64,000 nucleotides of DNA from Beauveria sp. NWAFU-1 (lineage: Eukaryota > Ascomycota > Sordariomycetes > Hypocreales > Cordycipitaceae): contig JANBXD010000001.1 of NCBI GenBank assembly GCA_024472245.1, forward strand, positions 4,092,001 to 4,156,000, read 5' to 3'. Shown here piece by piece: positions 9,702-21,400 of this stretch. The notes beneath the pieces were generated by a model. The model was not told the DNA's origin and ran no database searches. It saw nothing but the letters and a program-made list of their open reading frames with translations. The translations under genes were made by a program, and so were the position numbers. Positions within the stretch are counted from its first letter, which is position 1; every line of letters starts with the position of its first letter.

Positions 9702-10922
9702 CTACTCTTCCATCATGCCCAGCACGTCGAGCTCCGTCTTGACCATTTGCTCAAACTCTTCGCGGCCGATTCCCATGCTGCGGGAGAGCTGAAACAAACT
9801 GCGGATGCTGCGCGAGACGTGCTGCTTGACGCCAAACTCGGATTGCTCCCGCATGCCGCCGCCCGCATTGGCGGCCGCAGCGGCTTCCAGCTTGGCGACG
9901 GTATGGGAGCCGGTAGACGAGGCGCTCGACTCGGGCCGCGGGTGCTGCAGCAGGATGCGCTCCTCGGAGCTAGTGCTGCGTTCGCGCACGCCGCTACCGC
10001 TGCCGTTGTGGTCGGACGGCTGCTTGCCGACAGCCTCCCAGCTCTCACGGCGCAGCTGCTCGGCGAGCGGGGATAGCCCCGTGGCGGGCGGGTCGAGCTG
10101 CGCGGCCTGGGCCTCCTCGTCGGGGTCGTGATTGTCCATGGCGGGCTGGACGTCGTCGTACTGCGCGTAGTAGTCGTCCTCGTCCTTGTTCGTCGCCGTA
10201 GCGTGGCCGTTGTAGACGCCGGTGCCCCCGTTGGTGGCAGATGGTGGGGCGGGTGAGCGGTTGTTGGCCGGTGTCCGTGCCGGCGTCGCATCGTAGCGGT
10301 CCCAGTATCCATCATCATCGTCGTCGTCGTCGTCATGATCTTGCACAGGAACCGGCGTCAGCGACGCTTTCGCCACATCCGTCTTGGCTGCAGCCGTCGT
10401 CTCCTGGAAAAGGCGCTCGGCATCTGGAATTGACGCGGCGCCGCCAAACCGGGTAAAGGGCGTGGGCTTGTCCGCGACGGTGACCTCGCCGATGCGCCAG
10501 CCGTCAGCGCCGCCGTCTGGGTCGTCGACGCAGTAGACGAGCTGAAATGCTAGCCCCGTCTCCACAAGAGCGACGAGGCACTGCAGGGTCTCGCGGTCGA
10601 CGCGGCGGAAGCGCGTCTCGGCGTCATATGCCCAGTCGACCTCGACCTCGCCCGACACAGGGTGCGGTTCCAAGGTGCTGCTGCTCGAGGCAATCACCTC
10701 GGCAAGGCGAGGGGCCTTGGCGGCGTCGTAGCAGAGCAGCCGCAGCCAGGGCTCCTGCGAGGCGGAAGAGAGAATCTGCACGCGCTGCCGCAGTATGGGC
10801 GCAAGAAAGGGCAGGATGCCCGGTGCCGGGTCCGAGGAGGCGGCCGCGGGAGGCAGGGCAGGGAGAATCGGTGTGAGGAGCGCAGAGAGGTCGGGTGGCG
10901 CGACCTGCGTGGCGGCTGTCAT
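9702..10922 (-). CDS. Uncharacterised fungal protein with acidic linker
   Basis: An intact 406-codon frame opens with ATG at 10922. I do not recognise a named domain. The first ~190 residues look folded: an Ala/Pro-rich start (DLSALLTPILPALPP), then LRLLCYDAAKAPRLAEVI, VDWAYDAETRFRRVDRET and LVALVETGLAFQLVYCVDD. A disordered middle follows, with eight consecutive Asp followed by GYWDRYDATPAR and a second acidic stretch (EDDYYAQYDD). The last ~45 residues return to a helix-like, conserved-looking block (SRSIRSLFQLSRSMGIG, FEQMVKTELDVLGMMEE). The acidic repeats suggest interaction with a basic partner, which is inference. It is convergent with the RBR gene. Confidence 0.75.
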   Translation of the reverse strand: MTAATQVAPPDLSALLTPILPALPPAAASSDPAPGILPFLAPILRQRVQILSSASQEPWLRLLCYDAAKAPRLAEVIASSSSTLEPHPVSGEVEVDWAYDAETRFRRVDRETLQCLVALVETGLAFQLVYCVDDPDGGADGWRIGEVTVADKPTPFTRFGGAASIPDAERLFQETTAAAKTDVAKASLTPVPVQDHDDDDDDDDGYWDRYDATPARTPANNRSPAPPSATNGGTGVYNGHATATNKDEDDYYAQYDDVQPAMDNHDPDEEAQAAQLDPPATGLSPLAEQLRRESWEAVGKQPSDHNGSGSGVRERSTSSEERILLQHPRPESSASSTGSHTVAKLEAAAAANAGGGMREQSEFGVKQHVSRSIRSLFQLSRSMGIGREEFEQMVKTELDVLGMMEE

Positions 10923-12692
10923 GGCGGTTGGTCTGGTGAGGATTTTTGCGCTGGAGGTGGGCCGTGAGACTGCGATGCTGAGAGGGACGGCGTGGAGACG
11001 GAGTGGTTAAGAAGTCGAGTTTGAGGAGACAACTCCCCTGAATATCAATTGAGGAGAATTTTGGTTTCTTGTTTGGTGTCACATGTGAAGGGGGCGCTGG
11101 GTGGCGTGAAGCATGTCATGCACGATGGTGGTTCGTGGGTAGGAGCGGTTGACGGACAGACGGTAGTCTGGCCTTGCCCAAGGTACAGCAAAGCTCGTGC
11201 GGGGGAGGCGATTCTGGTATACAATTCGAGGGGTAGAGGTAGAAGAGGAAGAAGCAAAGAAAAAAAGAAGAGAATGAGAGGGCGAGGAGAGGTGAGGAGA
11301 ATTATTAAAAGAGAGACGAGAGTGGGCTTGGTGATTTCCTTGTAGTAATATCTCACGGCACAATGGCCGATTTCAATGGCATTGGGGAGAGGCCATGGTG
11401 GGGGAAGACCCATTCGGCTCGGGGGAGCGGAAGCTTTTTGGCTGACCATGGGGGCCGGGATGGTGGGTGGGGTGAAGCGTACGAATGGTGCTAGATGCCA
11501 ATTGAAATCGATGAAACAATCATAGAAGGTATGAGGGCAATAGCTCCTAGTATACGGATAGTCTGGTTAGCATCGCTACCTCGTGAGTAATATATGAAAA
11601 AAAAATTTTTGTCAAGGTGTCAAGTTGTTGTCTGGGTTGAGCTGCAAGGCGGAAGCCACAGTGAATGAGCCACAGCGCTTGTCTGCTGTGGCTGCACCAC
11701 CAGAAGCCCATATGCTACGTAGCATGTGCCAAAGGCCCAAAGCGCAGTACACACCCAAAACCTAGAGACGCGGAAATCACACACCCATTCCGGATATTGG
11801 GGAATGTTGGAGACTGCAAAACCCCCATCGGGATAAGACTATAAAAAAACACACCCCGTAAATCTCACCTTGACCGGGTCTGCGCTGACGCCTCGTGTCA
11901 GCCCGTCTTTCAACCACGGCTTATTCCAGGCTGCCAGTTAGCGTCAGCGCCGATAACGCTGAAGAAAATTCTCGTGGTTCAATTCCTCGATATAGCTCAG
12001 CTCAGACGGATCGACAGGGTTTTGGGAGAGTATTAAGCTGTTGCTTTGCAATGGCCTCGACGCAGAGCTACTAGGATGGTCTAGGCCAAGGTGACCGATG
12101 GCCAGGGCACAGCCTGTTGGAATTCGCGGTTCCCACATCTCCATTGAATTATGGGCGGCTATAATTTTTTAGATTTTTAGGATTTCTGTCCTAGACAAGC
12201 GCTGCAATCTGCCGAGACGCAAAGCTCGCCTACCGGATGGGAGATGCCAGCCGCGGACCAACATCATAGAACTGATCATGGCCTCTACGCCCTTTGAAAC
12301 GCACCCAAGACACAAACTGGCCAAAGCTCGAGATAGAAATTGCTGCCAATTCCATCGTCCAGGATGCCTCTGAAACATCACAGCACGCCTTGCATTCCAT
12401 GACTGTCCAAAAATCTAGATAAATATCGGCCGGCACGGCCCCACGCCGACACTGGCTCCACTCCTTCTTTGTCTTCTCCCAACACTTCGATCCTTTTTTT
12501 TTTGGGCGGGTTTCCATTATCTTATCCGTCATAACAACTCCCGTTTTCAATACCTACAGCTTCCAACAGCCATCTACGCACAATTCTCGTCTCGTTGCAC
12601 ACTTAGGACCGGGCTCAGAAAGCGCAGACTCGACCAGAGCATTTATCACCCACAGCGCCGCAGCCCTCAAGGGCCGTCGCGGTTCGATATTC
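10923..12692. other. Divergent spacer upstream of the carrier gene
   Basis: This is 1.8 kb between two divergent starts. Purine-rich stretches around 11220-11320 and AT-rich blocks near 11580 and 12160 are visible. No protein, tRNA or repeat family is recognised. The last ~250 bases before 12693 are probably the leader and promoter of the thiamine pyrophosphate carrier; I found no TPP-riboswitch-like sequence there by eye. Confidence 0.5.
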
Positions 12693-13803
12693 ATGCCGCC
12701 TGAACGATTAAAAGATGAGGTACGATGACGACAGCCAACACGGGCTGCATCGCAGCCCAACCACCCGGCCTGTACTAAATCTTCTCTGTAGGGCACACGA
12801 GTCCAGGTCATATCCGCCGGCGCGATAGCAGGTCTTGTCTCCAGGTACGTCATTGACTTGTCCCGCACCTCACCATGCTGCCATGCCATTAACAAGGCTT
12901 GCCTCTAGATTCATCATTGCGCCGCTCGACGTTATAAAAATCCGACTGCAGCTCCAGCCGCGACAGTTTACGCCGCGACTCGCCGCCAGCCCGTCCGCGA
13001 CCCTCACCTCGGCGCAAAACACATACCAAGGCACCTTTGCCACCCTACGTCACATCCTGCGCCATGAAGGCGTCACGGCGTTTTGGAAGGGCAACGTGCC
13101 CGCCGAGCTCATGTACGTCTGCTATGCCGCCTCGCAGTTCACCGCCTACCGCTCCGTCACGCTCCTCCTGCAGACCAAGCTGCCCATCAAGCTGCCCGAC
13201 GCCGCCGAGAGCTTCATTTCCGGCGCGACGGCCGGCGCCGCCGCCACCGCCATGACCTACCCGCTTGACCTACTACGCACGCGATTCGCCGCTCAAGGCA
13301 CCACAAAAGTCTACCGCGGGCTCCTTGGTGCCATCGGAGCGATATACAAAGATGAGGGCGCGCGTGGCTTTTTCCGCGGCATCGCGCCGACCTTGGCGCA
13401 AATCGTGCCGTACATGGGCATCTTCTTCGTCACGTACGAGGGCCTCAAGGTGCGCATAGCCGGCATGCAGATGCCCTGGGGCACCGGCGACGCAACGGCT
13501 GGCATCGCAGGTAGCATTATTGCCAAGACGGCCGTGTTCCCGCTCGACTTGGTGCGCAAGCGCATACAGGTGCAAGGACCTACGAGGACGCGATACGTAT
13601 ACAGCGACATTCCGGAATATAAAACGACACTGGGCGCACTTCGCACAATTATCGCGCGCGAAGGGTTTCGCGGGCTGTACAAGGGACTGCCCATCAGCCT
13701 CATCAAGGCGGCTCCTGGCAGCGCCGTTACTGTTTGGACGTATGAGCGAGCGTTGCATTTCATGATACAGTCCGAAGAACGACAACAAAACGCTTTTCTG
13801 TGA
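12693..13803 (+). CDS. TPC1: Mitochondrial thiamine pyrophosphate carrier
   Basis: Three exons (12693-12719, 12792-12844, 12909-13803) encode 324 residues; introns are 72 and 64 nt. The small first exon gives MPPERLKDE, joined to GTRVQVISAGAIAGLVSR and FIIAPLDVIKIRLQLQ. Three mitochondrial-carrier repeats each hold the PX[DE]XX[KR] signature: PLDVIKIRLQ, PLDLLRTRF and PLDLVRKRIQ, each followed by an EG-type helix motif. Overall wording (ASQFTAYRS, IAPTLAQIVPYMGIFF) fits the Tpc1 subfamily, which exchanges cytosolic thiamine pyrophosphate for matrix nucleotides across the inner membrane. Subfamily assignment is from memory of the family, not from alignment. It is convergent with the nucleoside hydrolase. 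Confidence 0.88.
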
Positions 13804-14129
13804 TTCGAAACACCACAAGGGTTTGATATCTCGGCATACATTCTTGGTTCTTCTCGCGCATGTGGCATGCATTGTTCATCTAGCTTTCCGCCACTTTTTT
13901 TAATCTGGTACTGAATCTTTAATCACAGGAGTTCAGGCGTCTGGCAAGGTCGATAAACAAGACTCGCGAAAGCAAAACGATAGAATACGGCGTTTCGGAA
14001 AAGCGAGCCTCTTCTCTTGGTCATTTCGTTTTACTTTCTACAAGTTGTACATGTACGCGACTTCTTTTTTCGCACGATAGATTACCCAATCCACTTGCGT
14101 GTTTCCTTTCTTGAATCGAGAAAATAGTC
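13804..14129. other. Convergent 3' spacer
   Basis: This holds the 3' flanks of the carrier (+) and the nucleoside hydrolase (-). No gene is seen. Confidence 0.6.
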
Positions 14130-15607
14130 TCACGTCCTTCCGTTGGCTGCATTGACTGCATCGGCTCGTTCCACGCAATCCTCAATGACGCTCCAAAACT
14201 TGGCCACGTCGAGCGAGCGCGGTATGCGCACGCCCGGCTGGCCGCGCGGCAGCAACGTGCCCACGGTGCGGCCCGTCTCGGCCTTGCCGTCCCTGGCGTC
14301 CTCGAACACGCCGACCGTCACGACGGAGACGTCGAAACGCTCGTCGTACCGGGGGCCTTTGCTGCGCTCGGCGTCCCAGTCGTGGAACGGAATCTCGTCG
14401 GGCGTGCCGGTGAGCACGGCGGCGACAGCGAGGGGATCGTGCAGCGGGGGGCCTTCGGTGATGCCAAACACGTCGCTGCATAAGAAGCCATCAGTACATG
14501 AAACTGCAAGAGTGAGTCTTGGGGGGGGGGGGGTGTGGTCCACTTACGCATATGTGTTGGCGAAAAAGTAGAGAAGCTCGACGAGCATGGTCCGCAGCGT
14601 CGTCTTACCCTTTGTCGCATCCTCGGCCGTCTTGGCGGTGGCCCCCCTACCATGCAGCAGCATCTCGCGCACCGCGGCCGTCGCCGGCACCTGATGGCTC
14701 AGGTCCAGCGGCACCACGGTCGTTTTGCGCGCCAGCACCGGATTGCCAAAGACTTCGGCGGCGGCCTCTGGATCAATCACAATGTTGAACTCTGCCCAGG
14801 GCGTGACGTTGCCGACGCGCTCCCTGCCGTCGACTTTGCCGAGCGTCGCCGAGGAGAAGCCGTCGCCCAGCGCGCCGCCCATGATGCTGAGGCCCTTGAT
14901 GTGCGCGGCGAGGTCCGGGTGCGCGCGTAGCAGCGCGCCGACGTTGGTGAGGGAGCCCGTGGCGACGAGCCAGGCGGTGCGCGGGGGCTGGGCGCGCAGG
15001 GCGGCGGCCATGGCGTCAATGGCTGGGACGGGCGACGGCGCGACGTCGGGGACCGGCAGCAGGGCGGTGCCGTCGAGGCCCGACTCGCCGTGGATGTCGG
15101 GCGCGTGGATGGCGGGCCGCTCGAGGGCCTTGGCGAGGCCGACGTGCAGCGGGATCTCGTGCTGCTTGCCGATGGCGGTGAGGACGGAGGCGGCGTTTTG
15201 CGTGGTGTTTCTAAAAAAAAGGGGTTGTGTATGAGTGCTGGTGTGGATGGCAAAGGCTGGGAGAGATGGTGAAGTGAGGCTTACTCTACGGGCGCATTGC
15301 CAAAGACGGTGGAGATGCCGAGAAGTTTGAGTCTGGGATGGTAGGCGGCCAGCAGAATGGCAAAGACATCCTGTTATACAAAAGTAGGATCAGTATCTAG
15401 AGCTTTCGGCTTCGGCGGTCGTTGAATGGGTGGCCGGCGTCGGGGAATGAAAAGGGGGGGGGGGGGGGGGGTAGCATCCCGGGCTGCCGAATGCCGAATG
15501 CTCCAGAGTGGACGACACGCCAAAGGGAAGGGGGGTTTGGTAAATGACAAGCTTACGTCGTGTCCCGGATCGCAATCCAGCCAGAGAGGAATTTGTTCCA
15601 CCGTCAT
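14130..15607 (-). CDS. Inosine-uridine-preferring nucleoside hydrolase
   Basis: Four exons (15557-15607, 15285-15370, 14548-15210, 14130-14475) encode 381 residues; introns are 186, 74 and 72 nt. The N-terminus forms the family calcium-binding and catalytic signature DCDPGHDD, split by the first intron after DCDPGHD. It continues as VFAILLAAYHPRLKLLGIS. Later come the N/T segment WAEFNIVIDPEAA (substrate-binding region of the family) and, in the last exon, EGPPLHDPLAVAAVL with the conserved second active-site His. The enzyme hydrolyses ribonucleosides to base and ribose for purine and pyrimidine salvage, probably in the cytosol. Exact base preference is not readable. Two introns contain long homopolymer C tracts on the transcript strand. 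Confidence 0.9.
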
Positions 15608-16293
15608 CGCAGTACAACGACTGTAGCTTTTTGTGTAGGTAGGAAGCAAGTTAGTGTAATGGGTACTGGTTACGGATGAACCGGGTCTCTTCTAATCAGA
15701 TCAAATTCTACGCCTCACGTAATATCTCTAAAGCTTCTGGATATCTTTCCTTTTCTGTGCAAAAGGAAACTCGTGAGGGGAAAAGAAAAGAAAAGAAGAA
15801 GAAGAAGGAAGAAAGAGAGGAAGGGTTTGGGGGGAACCCCACAGAGGTTTTATGTCTGGGGATGTTTTGCGCGGCGTGGAGTGGGTGAATGTGTGTGTGG
15901 AAGAGCCGGAGCTGGCCGGTTATGACGATGCTGGGGAACAGGCAGTTTTCTGGCCTGTGTAGCCTGCCACGGTTTTTTTGGGTGCGGGGATGCGCGCGCC
16001 GCCAAGGCTCACACCAAAGGCTGGCGCGGATCCGGCTTCGGCGGTGACCTCGTTTGCAAAAAGCCGGGCCGGCGCGGTCCTGTCTCGGGGAACAATGACG
16101 AGTTGATAGCCGGCAGTTAATACTGCATCCGCCAAATATAGATCAATGGCTATATGCTTATTTTCAAAACGCCTAAAATCACCCTCTAGATAATATGCAG
16201 CCTACAATTATAGCCCCCCCGCCAAACGCCATTCGTCCCAGCACCAATAATAGTTCGCCCTCCCTCGCATGTACGGCGCAAAGAAAAAAAGAT
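15608..16293. other. Spacer between nucleoside hydrolase and RED genes
   Basis: Both neighbours are on the minus strand, so this holds the promoter of the nucleoside hydrolase and the 3' end of RED. A purine-rich block lies at 15768-15830. A 71-codon minus frame at 15920-16135 has no recognisable similarity and I do not call it. Confidence 0.55.
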
Positions 16294-17952
16294 TTAGGAT
16301 TTTCTCTGCTCCATGACCCTCAACACGTCTGCCGCGCTATTAACGTCCCCTTTGCGCTTCTTGTTGCGCTTCCTCTTCTTCCCGCCGCCACCACCACCAC
16401 CACCTTCATCGCCGTCGTCGCCCCACGCGGAGAGCTTAATGTCGTGATCGTCAAAGTCCTCCTCATCCTCGTAACGACTCGTGCCAAAGCCCATGTCCAA
16501 GTCCTCGGCGTCACGATTATCGTTTTGCAGCAACTTCTTGCGGCGCGCCTCGTCAGCCTTGGCCTTTTGCGCTGCCTCGTCGTCTGAGGCCTCGTCGCTA
16601 TCGTCGTCGCCGTCGCCGCCGCGTGGTCGGAGGGCGGCGGCGCGCTTGATGGCGGCCATCATGGCCGGGTCGGACATGGATGGCGCCTTGGTGTCTTGCT
16701 CGGAGAGAAGACTCGTCTTGGAGCCCTTAAAGTAGTTGTTTGGGGCTTTTGGTCGTGGCGGTGGTGGCATCGACCTATCTGGCGTCGGGTTCTCCGCCTC
16801 ATCTTTGGTTTTCTCATCCTGGCCTTGGTTGTCAGAGTCGGAGTCGGATCCATCCATGCCAGCAAGGGGGTCGTAGTCGTCTCCAACGTCGTCAAAGATG
16901 TCAACATCTTCATCTTCTTCAGTCGCGGGCTCCTGTTTGCGATAGTGTTCTGGCACCTCCATGCCAAGCGGCTTCGCATTCTTGTCTGGCATGAGCAGCC
17001 CGTTGTCGGTGTCAGCCGCGTTGCCTCCCGGCTGCACTTTGCGTATCTTGCGCTTCTCGTGTCCATCTGCGTCCACAATAATCATGACCTCGCGGCCCTT
17101 GCTGTCGCGCTCGATGCGTGTTCCGGGCTGCTGCTTGGCGCCAATCTTGCGGAAGCGGTCGCCCAGCGCGGGCTCGGCCTGCGCCTTGGCCGCTGCGCGC
17201 GCTGCCTTGAAATCGGCCAGAATTTGATCACGAGTGCGCTTCTTGCCCGACGCCAGCGCTACGGTGGATAGCTGACCCTTCTTCTTCCCCATCTTTTCCT
17301 TCTCAATCGCTTGCACCTCTTCGCTTTCGAGCTGATCAAAGGCGTCATCGACATCGACATCTTCCTCTTTGGTCGCGGCTTCATCTTCTTCCTTGCCAGA
17401 GTAGACGTCTTCGCCTCTTCGTACTCGCTCGAGAAGCTTAAAGTCAAGACCCTTGACCAAGTGGGTGCTCTCCAAATCGCCGCCGGCAATCTCGAACCGT
17501 AGTCGCTCGTAGGTTTCCTTGTCGATTTCTTCGTTCTTCAGTGACTCTTCTAGCGCTTTGAGCCGCTCAGAGCGATCATCGGCGGTTTCAGCATTCTTGA
17601 CTTCGCGTTCTTTCGACCGGTCAGTGTAGCCAGCTGCCATCTTAACACCCCGCGGCACCGCAGCCTTGAACTGTTTCGTCGGGTTCGCCTGCTGGTTGCG
17701 CTGGGCCATCTGTTTCGCGAAGTCGACCTGGGAACTGCCTACCGCTCGCCTAGCCATTGTCAGTACTAAAATCAGTCCATCGTGGTGAGCGAATCGTTCA
17801 ACGTACGGCGTCATTGGGATGCTGGATCTCTGTCGCGACCCCAGAGACGAACCTCCCGAGATGCCGGCTGCTTGGCTAGGTGAGGCATCTTTCTCTTGCG
17901 ATGCCTTGGCCGAGTTTGCCAGCATCAGCTTCCGAAACTGTTCATTATTCAT
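16294..17952 (-). CDS. RED/IK-like spliceosomal protein
   Basis: Two exons (17807-17952, 16294-17749) encode 533 residues. The 57-nt intron 17750-17806 (GTACGT...TACTGAC...GGCTAG) is in frame and without stop, so the unspliced frame also stays open. The conserved N-terminal RED domain is visible: NNEQFRKLMLA, YTDRSKEREV, LEESLKNEEIDKETYERLRFE and THLVKGLDFKLLERVR. The rest is rich in Lys, Glu and Asp, including RKIRKV, and the C-terminus is basic (GKKRKRNKKRKGD). RED (Smu2/IK) is a subunit of the pre-catalytic spliceosome and acts in the nucleus with Smu1. It is divergent from REV1 with about 520 bp between starts. Confidence 0.88.
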   Translation of the reverse strand: MNNEQFRKLMLANSAKASQEKDASPSQAAGISGGSSLGSRQRSSIPMTPYVERFAHHDGLILVLTMARRAVGSSQVDFAKQMAQRNQQANPTKQFKAAVPRGVKMAAGYTDRSKEREVKNAETADDRSERLKALEESLKNEEIDKETYERLRFEIAGGDLESTHLVKGLDFKLLERVRRGEDVYSGKEEDEAATKEEDVDVDDAFDQLESEEVQAIEKEKMGKKKGQLSTVALASGKKRTRDQILADFKAARAAAKAQAEPALGDRFRKIGAKQQPGTRIERDSKGREVMIIVDADGHEKRKIRKVQPGGNAADTDNGLLMPDKNAKPLGMEVPEHYRKQEPATEEDEDVDIFDDVGDDYDPLAGMDGSDSDSDNQGQDEKTKDEAENPTPDRSMPPPPRPKAPNNYFKGSKTSLLSEQDTKAPSMSDPAMMAAIKRAAALRPRGGDGDDDSDEASDDEAAQKAKADEARRKKLLQNDNRDAEDLDMGFGTSRYEDEEDFDDHDIKLSAWGDDGDEGGGGGGGGKKRKRNKKRKGDVNSAADVLRVMEQRKS

Positions 17953-18471
17953 CGCGCCAACGGCCGAGGCTTGATGCTGTCAAGCTGTGTCCGCCAACGT
18001 GGTTGGACGAGCCAAGGAAAAAGATGCGCTCATGCCACCCGCATTGGTGCAGGCTTGAATGAACGTGCAGTGGGCCGCGGGTGCTAAACGTCACTAAATT
18101 CAAGGGTTTTAGCGTGCATTGCGCTAAAGACCCCTAGAACAGCCACTGAAGATGCTCGACTTCCAAAGCAACAGTCACGAGGTTCCGTGTCAGCACCGCG
18201 CCGGCCCTCTCCACTTTACGCCATTGCCGTCGCCACAACGCTTCTGTCAGTACTCACATTACCTTTGCCCCTCTCTCTTCGGGGAGGCTAATCCATCATC
18301 TTGTGCTTTGCTCCCGCTCCCGTCCTCTTGTATTTATTATGCCGCTCATCCCGATTGGTATGCGACGGTAGTCCCCCGGCGCGCGCGGCATCTGCACCAC
18401 TTGCTCGAGCTCTTCCAGACTATCCAGACCCTCGCGCTGTAGTGAAAGAAAGCGCCGCTGCGCACGACACC
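17953..18471. promoter_or_regulatory. Shared divergent promoter region, RED / REV1
   Basis: This is 519 bp between the two ATGs. A pyrimidine-rich stretch at 18210-18330 precedes the REV1 start, as is common in fungal promoters. No specific factor site is claimed. Confidence 0.4.
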
Positions 18472-21400
18472 ATGGGCAGCGTGCTGGACAAGAATTCCTC
18501 TAACGTAAGGAAGCGCATTGAAAAACATACCTTTGAAGACGAAAAAGGTGAGGAATACGAGGGTAGCGAGTTTAATGGCTTCGGAGACTACTTTCGCCGC
18601 AAAAAGATTAAGCTCCAGAACCGTGATGCGGATTTGAGAGCAACTTCAGACAAGCCGCAGATCTTCAAGGGTATCGTTGCGCACGTCACTGGTTATACAC
18701 AACCTCCTCTGCATGTGTAGGTGCCTCCCCATCATCCGCCTTGGCAGACTGCTCACCATCACCAGTCTTCATCGTGACATTGTGCAGCATGGCGGCGGAT
18801 TTTTACAGTACCTTGACTCCAAGACTATGGCGACGCATATTATCGCCTCTACGCTACCACCTAAAAAGAGTGTTGACTTTAGCCGCTATCGCATAGTGAA
18901 GCCCACATGGATCACAGAATCCATCACAGCCGGCAAGTTGCTGCCCTGGGGTGACTATCGCGTGCTCGACGAAGGCCCTCGCCAAAAGGTTCTTAAGCTT
19001 GATGACTCCAAGGGACTTTCGCAGACCAGCCCAGTTGCGAGACAAGGGTACCGGGAACAGACGGAGAACAGCTTTTACACGTCTCAGCTGCGAGCCTTGG
19101 GTCCTGCGGGCGGAGGCCGGAGTCAAGCAGTCGAGCATTTACAGACACCGAGCCGCTCTGCGTCGAGCGATGCAAAACTTGCCGAGATAGATCTGCCAAG
19201 TGCTATGAAATCAAGCAATTTTGCAACCCCATCAACGGAGACGGCCATGTCCGATTTGCCAGAATTTGCCCCAGAAGCAGATACGCCGACGAAAAATATC
19301 ACCCACCAAAAAGATAGTTTGGCACAAGTCAAGCCAGCACCTAAGGAATTCTCTACGGACATGACACCAGAGGAACACAATGCCTGGCTGCTGTCTGATC
19401 CCCGATTGCGTGAATCGTCATGCGCAAATCCAAATTTTTTAACCAAATTTTACGCCGAAAGTCGATTACACCATCTTTCTACTTGGAAAGCTGAGCTCAA
19501 ATCGTCTATGCAACGTCTTGCAACACAAAAAGGTCTTTCAGAACAAAAGTTCAAGCTGCCATCTGGCTCAAGGCGCTACATCATGCACGTCGACTTTGAC
19601 AGTTTTTTCTGCGCTGTGTCACTGAAGAAGTCTCCTGAACACATTGACAAACCTGCCGCCGTGGCCCACGGTACAGGCAATGGCTCCGAAATCGCCAGCT
19701 GCAACTACCCTGCGAGAAGCTTCAACGTGAAGAATGGCATGTGGATGAAGCGTGCCATGGAGCTATGTCCCGAACTCAAGGTTCTGCCTTACGACTTTCC
19801 CGCATACGAGGCCGCAAGTAGAGCCTTTTACGAGGCCATCATGACAGTCGGAGGAGTGGTACAGAGTGTCAGCATAGATGAAGCTTTGATCGATGCGACA
19901 GCTATCGTGTATCACGCCACTGGCTCACAAGGTGTAGGGGTGGAAGGAGGCAGCGTTGACAGAGAGCAAGAAAAAGTTGAAGCTATGGCCTATGATCTGC
20001 GACAGAAGATCAAAGAGCTGACTGGGTGCAACGTATCGGTGGGCATCGGTGGAAATATCCTGCAAGCAAAGGTGGCCTTGCGAAAAGCCAAGCCCGCGGG
20101 GCAGTACCATTTGAAGCCAGAGGAGGTTCTCGACTATATCGGTGATCTCAAGGTTGAGCAACTGCCAGGGGTGTCCTACAGTATTGGAGGCAAGCTCGAA
20201 GAATTGGGCATCCGACTCGTCAAAGATCTGCGTCAACTTTCCAAAGAAAGACTCACATCGGTCCTTGGTCCAAAAACTGGCGAGAAGCTCGCCGAGTATG
20301 CTCGGGGCATTGATAGAACTGAAGTAGGCGGACAGCCACCTCGGAAATCAGTGTCGGCTGAAGTCAGCTGGGGCATTCGTTTCATCACACAACAAGAGGC
20401 CGAGGATTTTGTCATCAATCTGTGCGCAGAGCTGGAAAAACGACTACTTAATGAACAAGTCAAAGGCCGTCATCTCACAGTCAAGATCATGCGCCGTGCG
20501 TTGGATGCGCCACTGGATCCTGCCAAACATCTCGGCCATGGGAAGTGCGACACTTTCAATAAGAGTGTGCCATTCGGAGTAGGGACACACGATGCAGTAA
20601 TCATTGGTAAGGAGGCTGTAGCGGTCTTGCGATCGTACAGGTTCAGCCCCGGTGACTTGCGTGGGCTTGGTGTGCAGATGACCAAGCTTGAGCCAATCAA
20701 GCAGGGTATCGCAGCATCTGATGGCAATCAAAAAAGACTAGAATTCACATCATTTGTGAATCCAGCATCGGCAAAAAAGAATGGCACATTTGAGTCGATT
20801 GACGACACTGATTCCTTGCAACGGCCTAGGTTCGTCGAGAGGTCGGGCTTCTTGGATGATCCCATCGCAGACGATCCTCTGACTCCTCGGAAGCCGAAAG
20901 CACATCCTGCCATGGCGCTGGCCAAGTCGAGAGAGGACGACACAAAGGCAAACACCCCTCTCAACATTGGAGGTACCCAATTTCTAATCCCGAGCAATAT
21001 TGACCCAGCTGTCGTAGCAGAACTGCCCAACGACATTCGCAGTAGACTGATGGCACAGAGGTCCAAATCCTCCACGCCAAGTGTTGATGCTCAGCCAAAG
21101 TCTCGATCAGAGAGCCCAGCAGCCATGGACTTTTTACCCTCACAGGTAGACGCCGAAGTGTTCAACGCGCTTCCAGAAGACATGAAGGCAGAAGTGTTGG
21201 CCCAATATGGCCGTAAGCCAGCAGCTCGGATATCCCCAAAGAAGACTACTTCAGTACAAAGGAATCCACCCACCCCTACGAAACGAGGCGGAATTCAGGG
21301 ATTGATGGGCAAAGCACAGAGGCAACGAGACGCGCGAGCTGGTGTGGTTCAGACCAACTTTATGACAGGCCAGCCTTTCGGCGATGGATTTACGAATGAT

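Noticed and set aside
12600..12910. Possible TPP riboswitch in the thiamine pyrophosphate carrier leader or introns
   Set aside because: The conserved CTGAGA and ACCTGA blocks of the aptamer are absent from this stretch.
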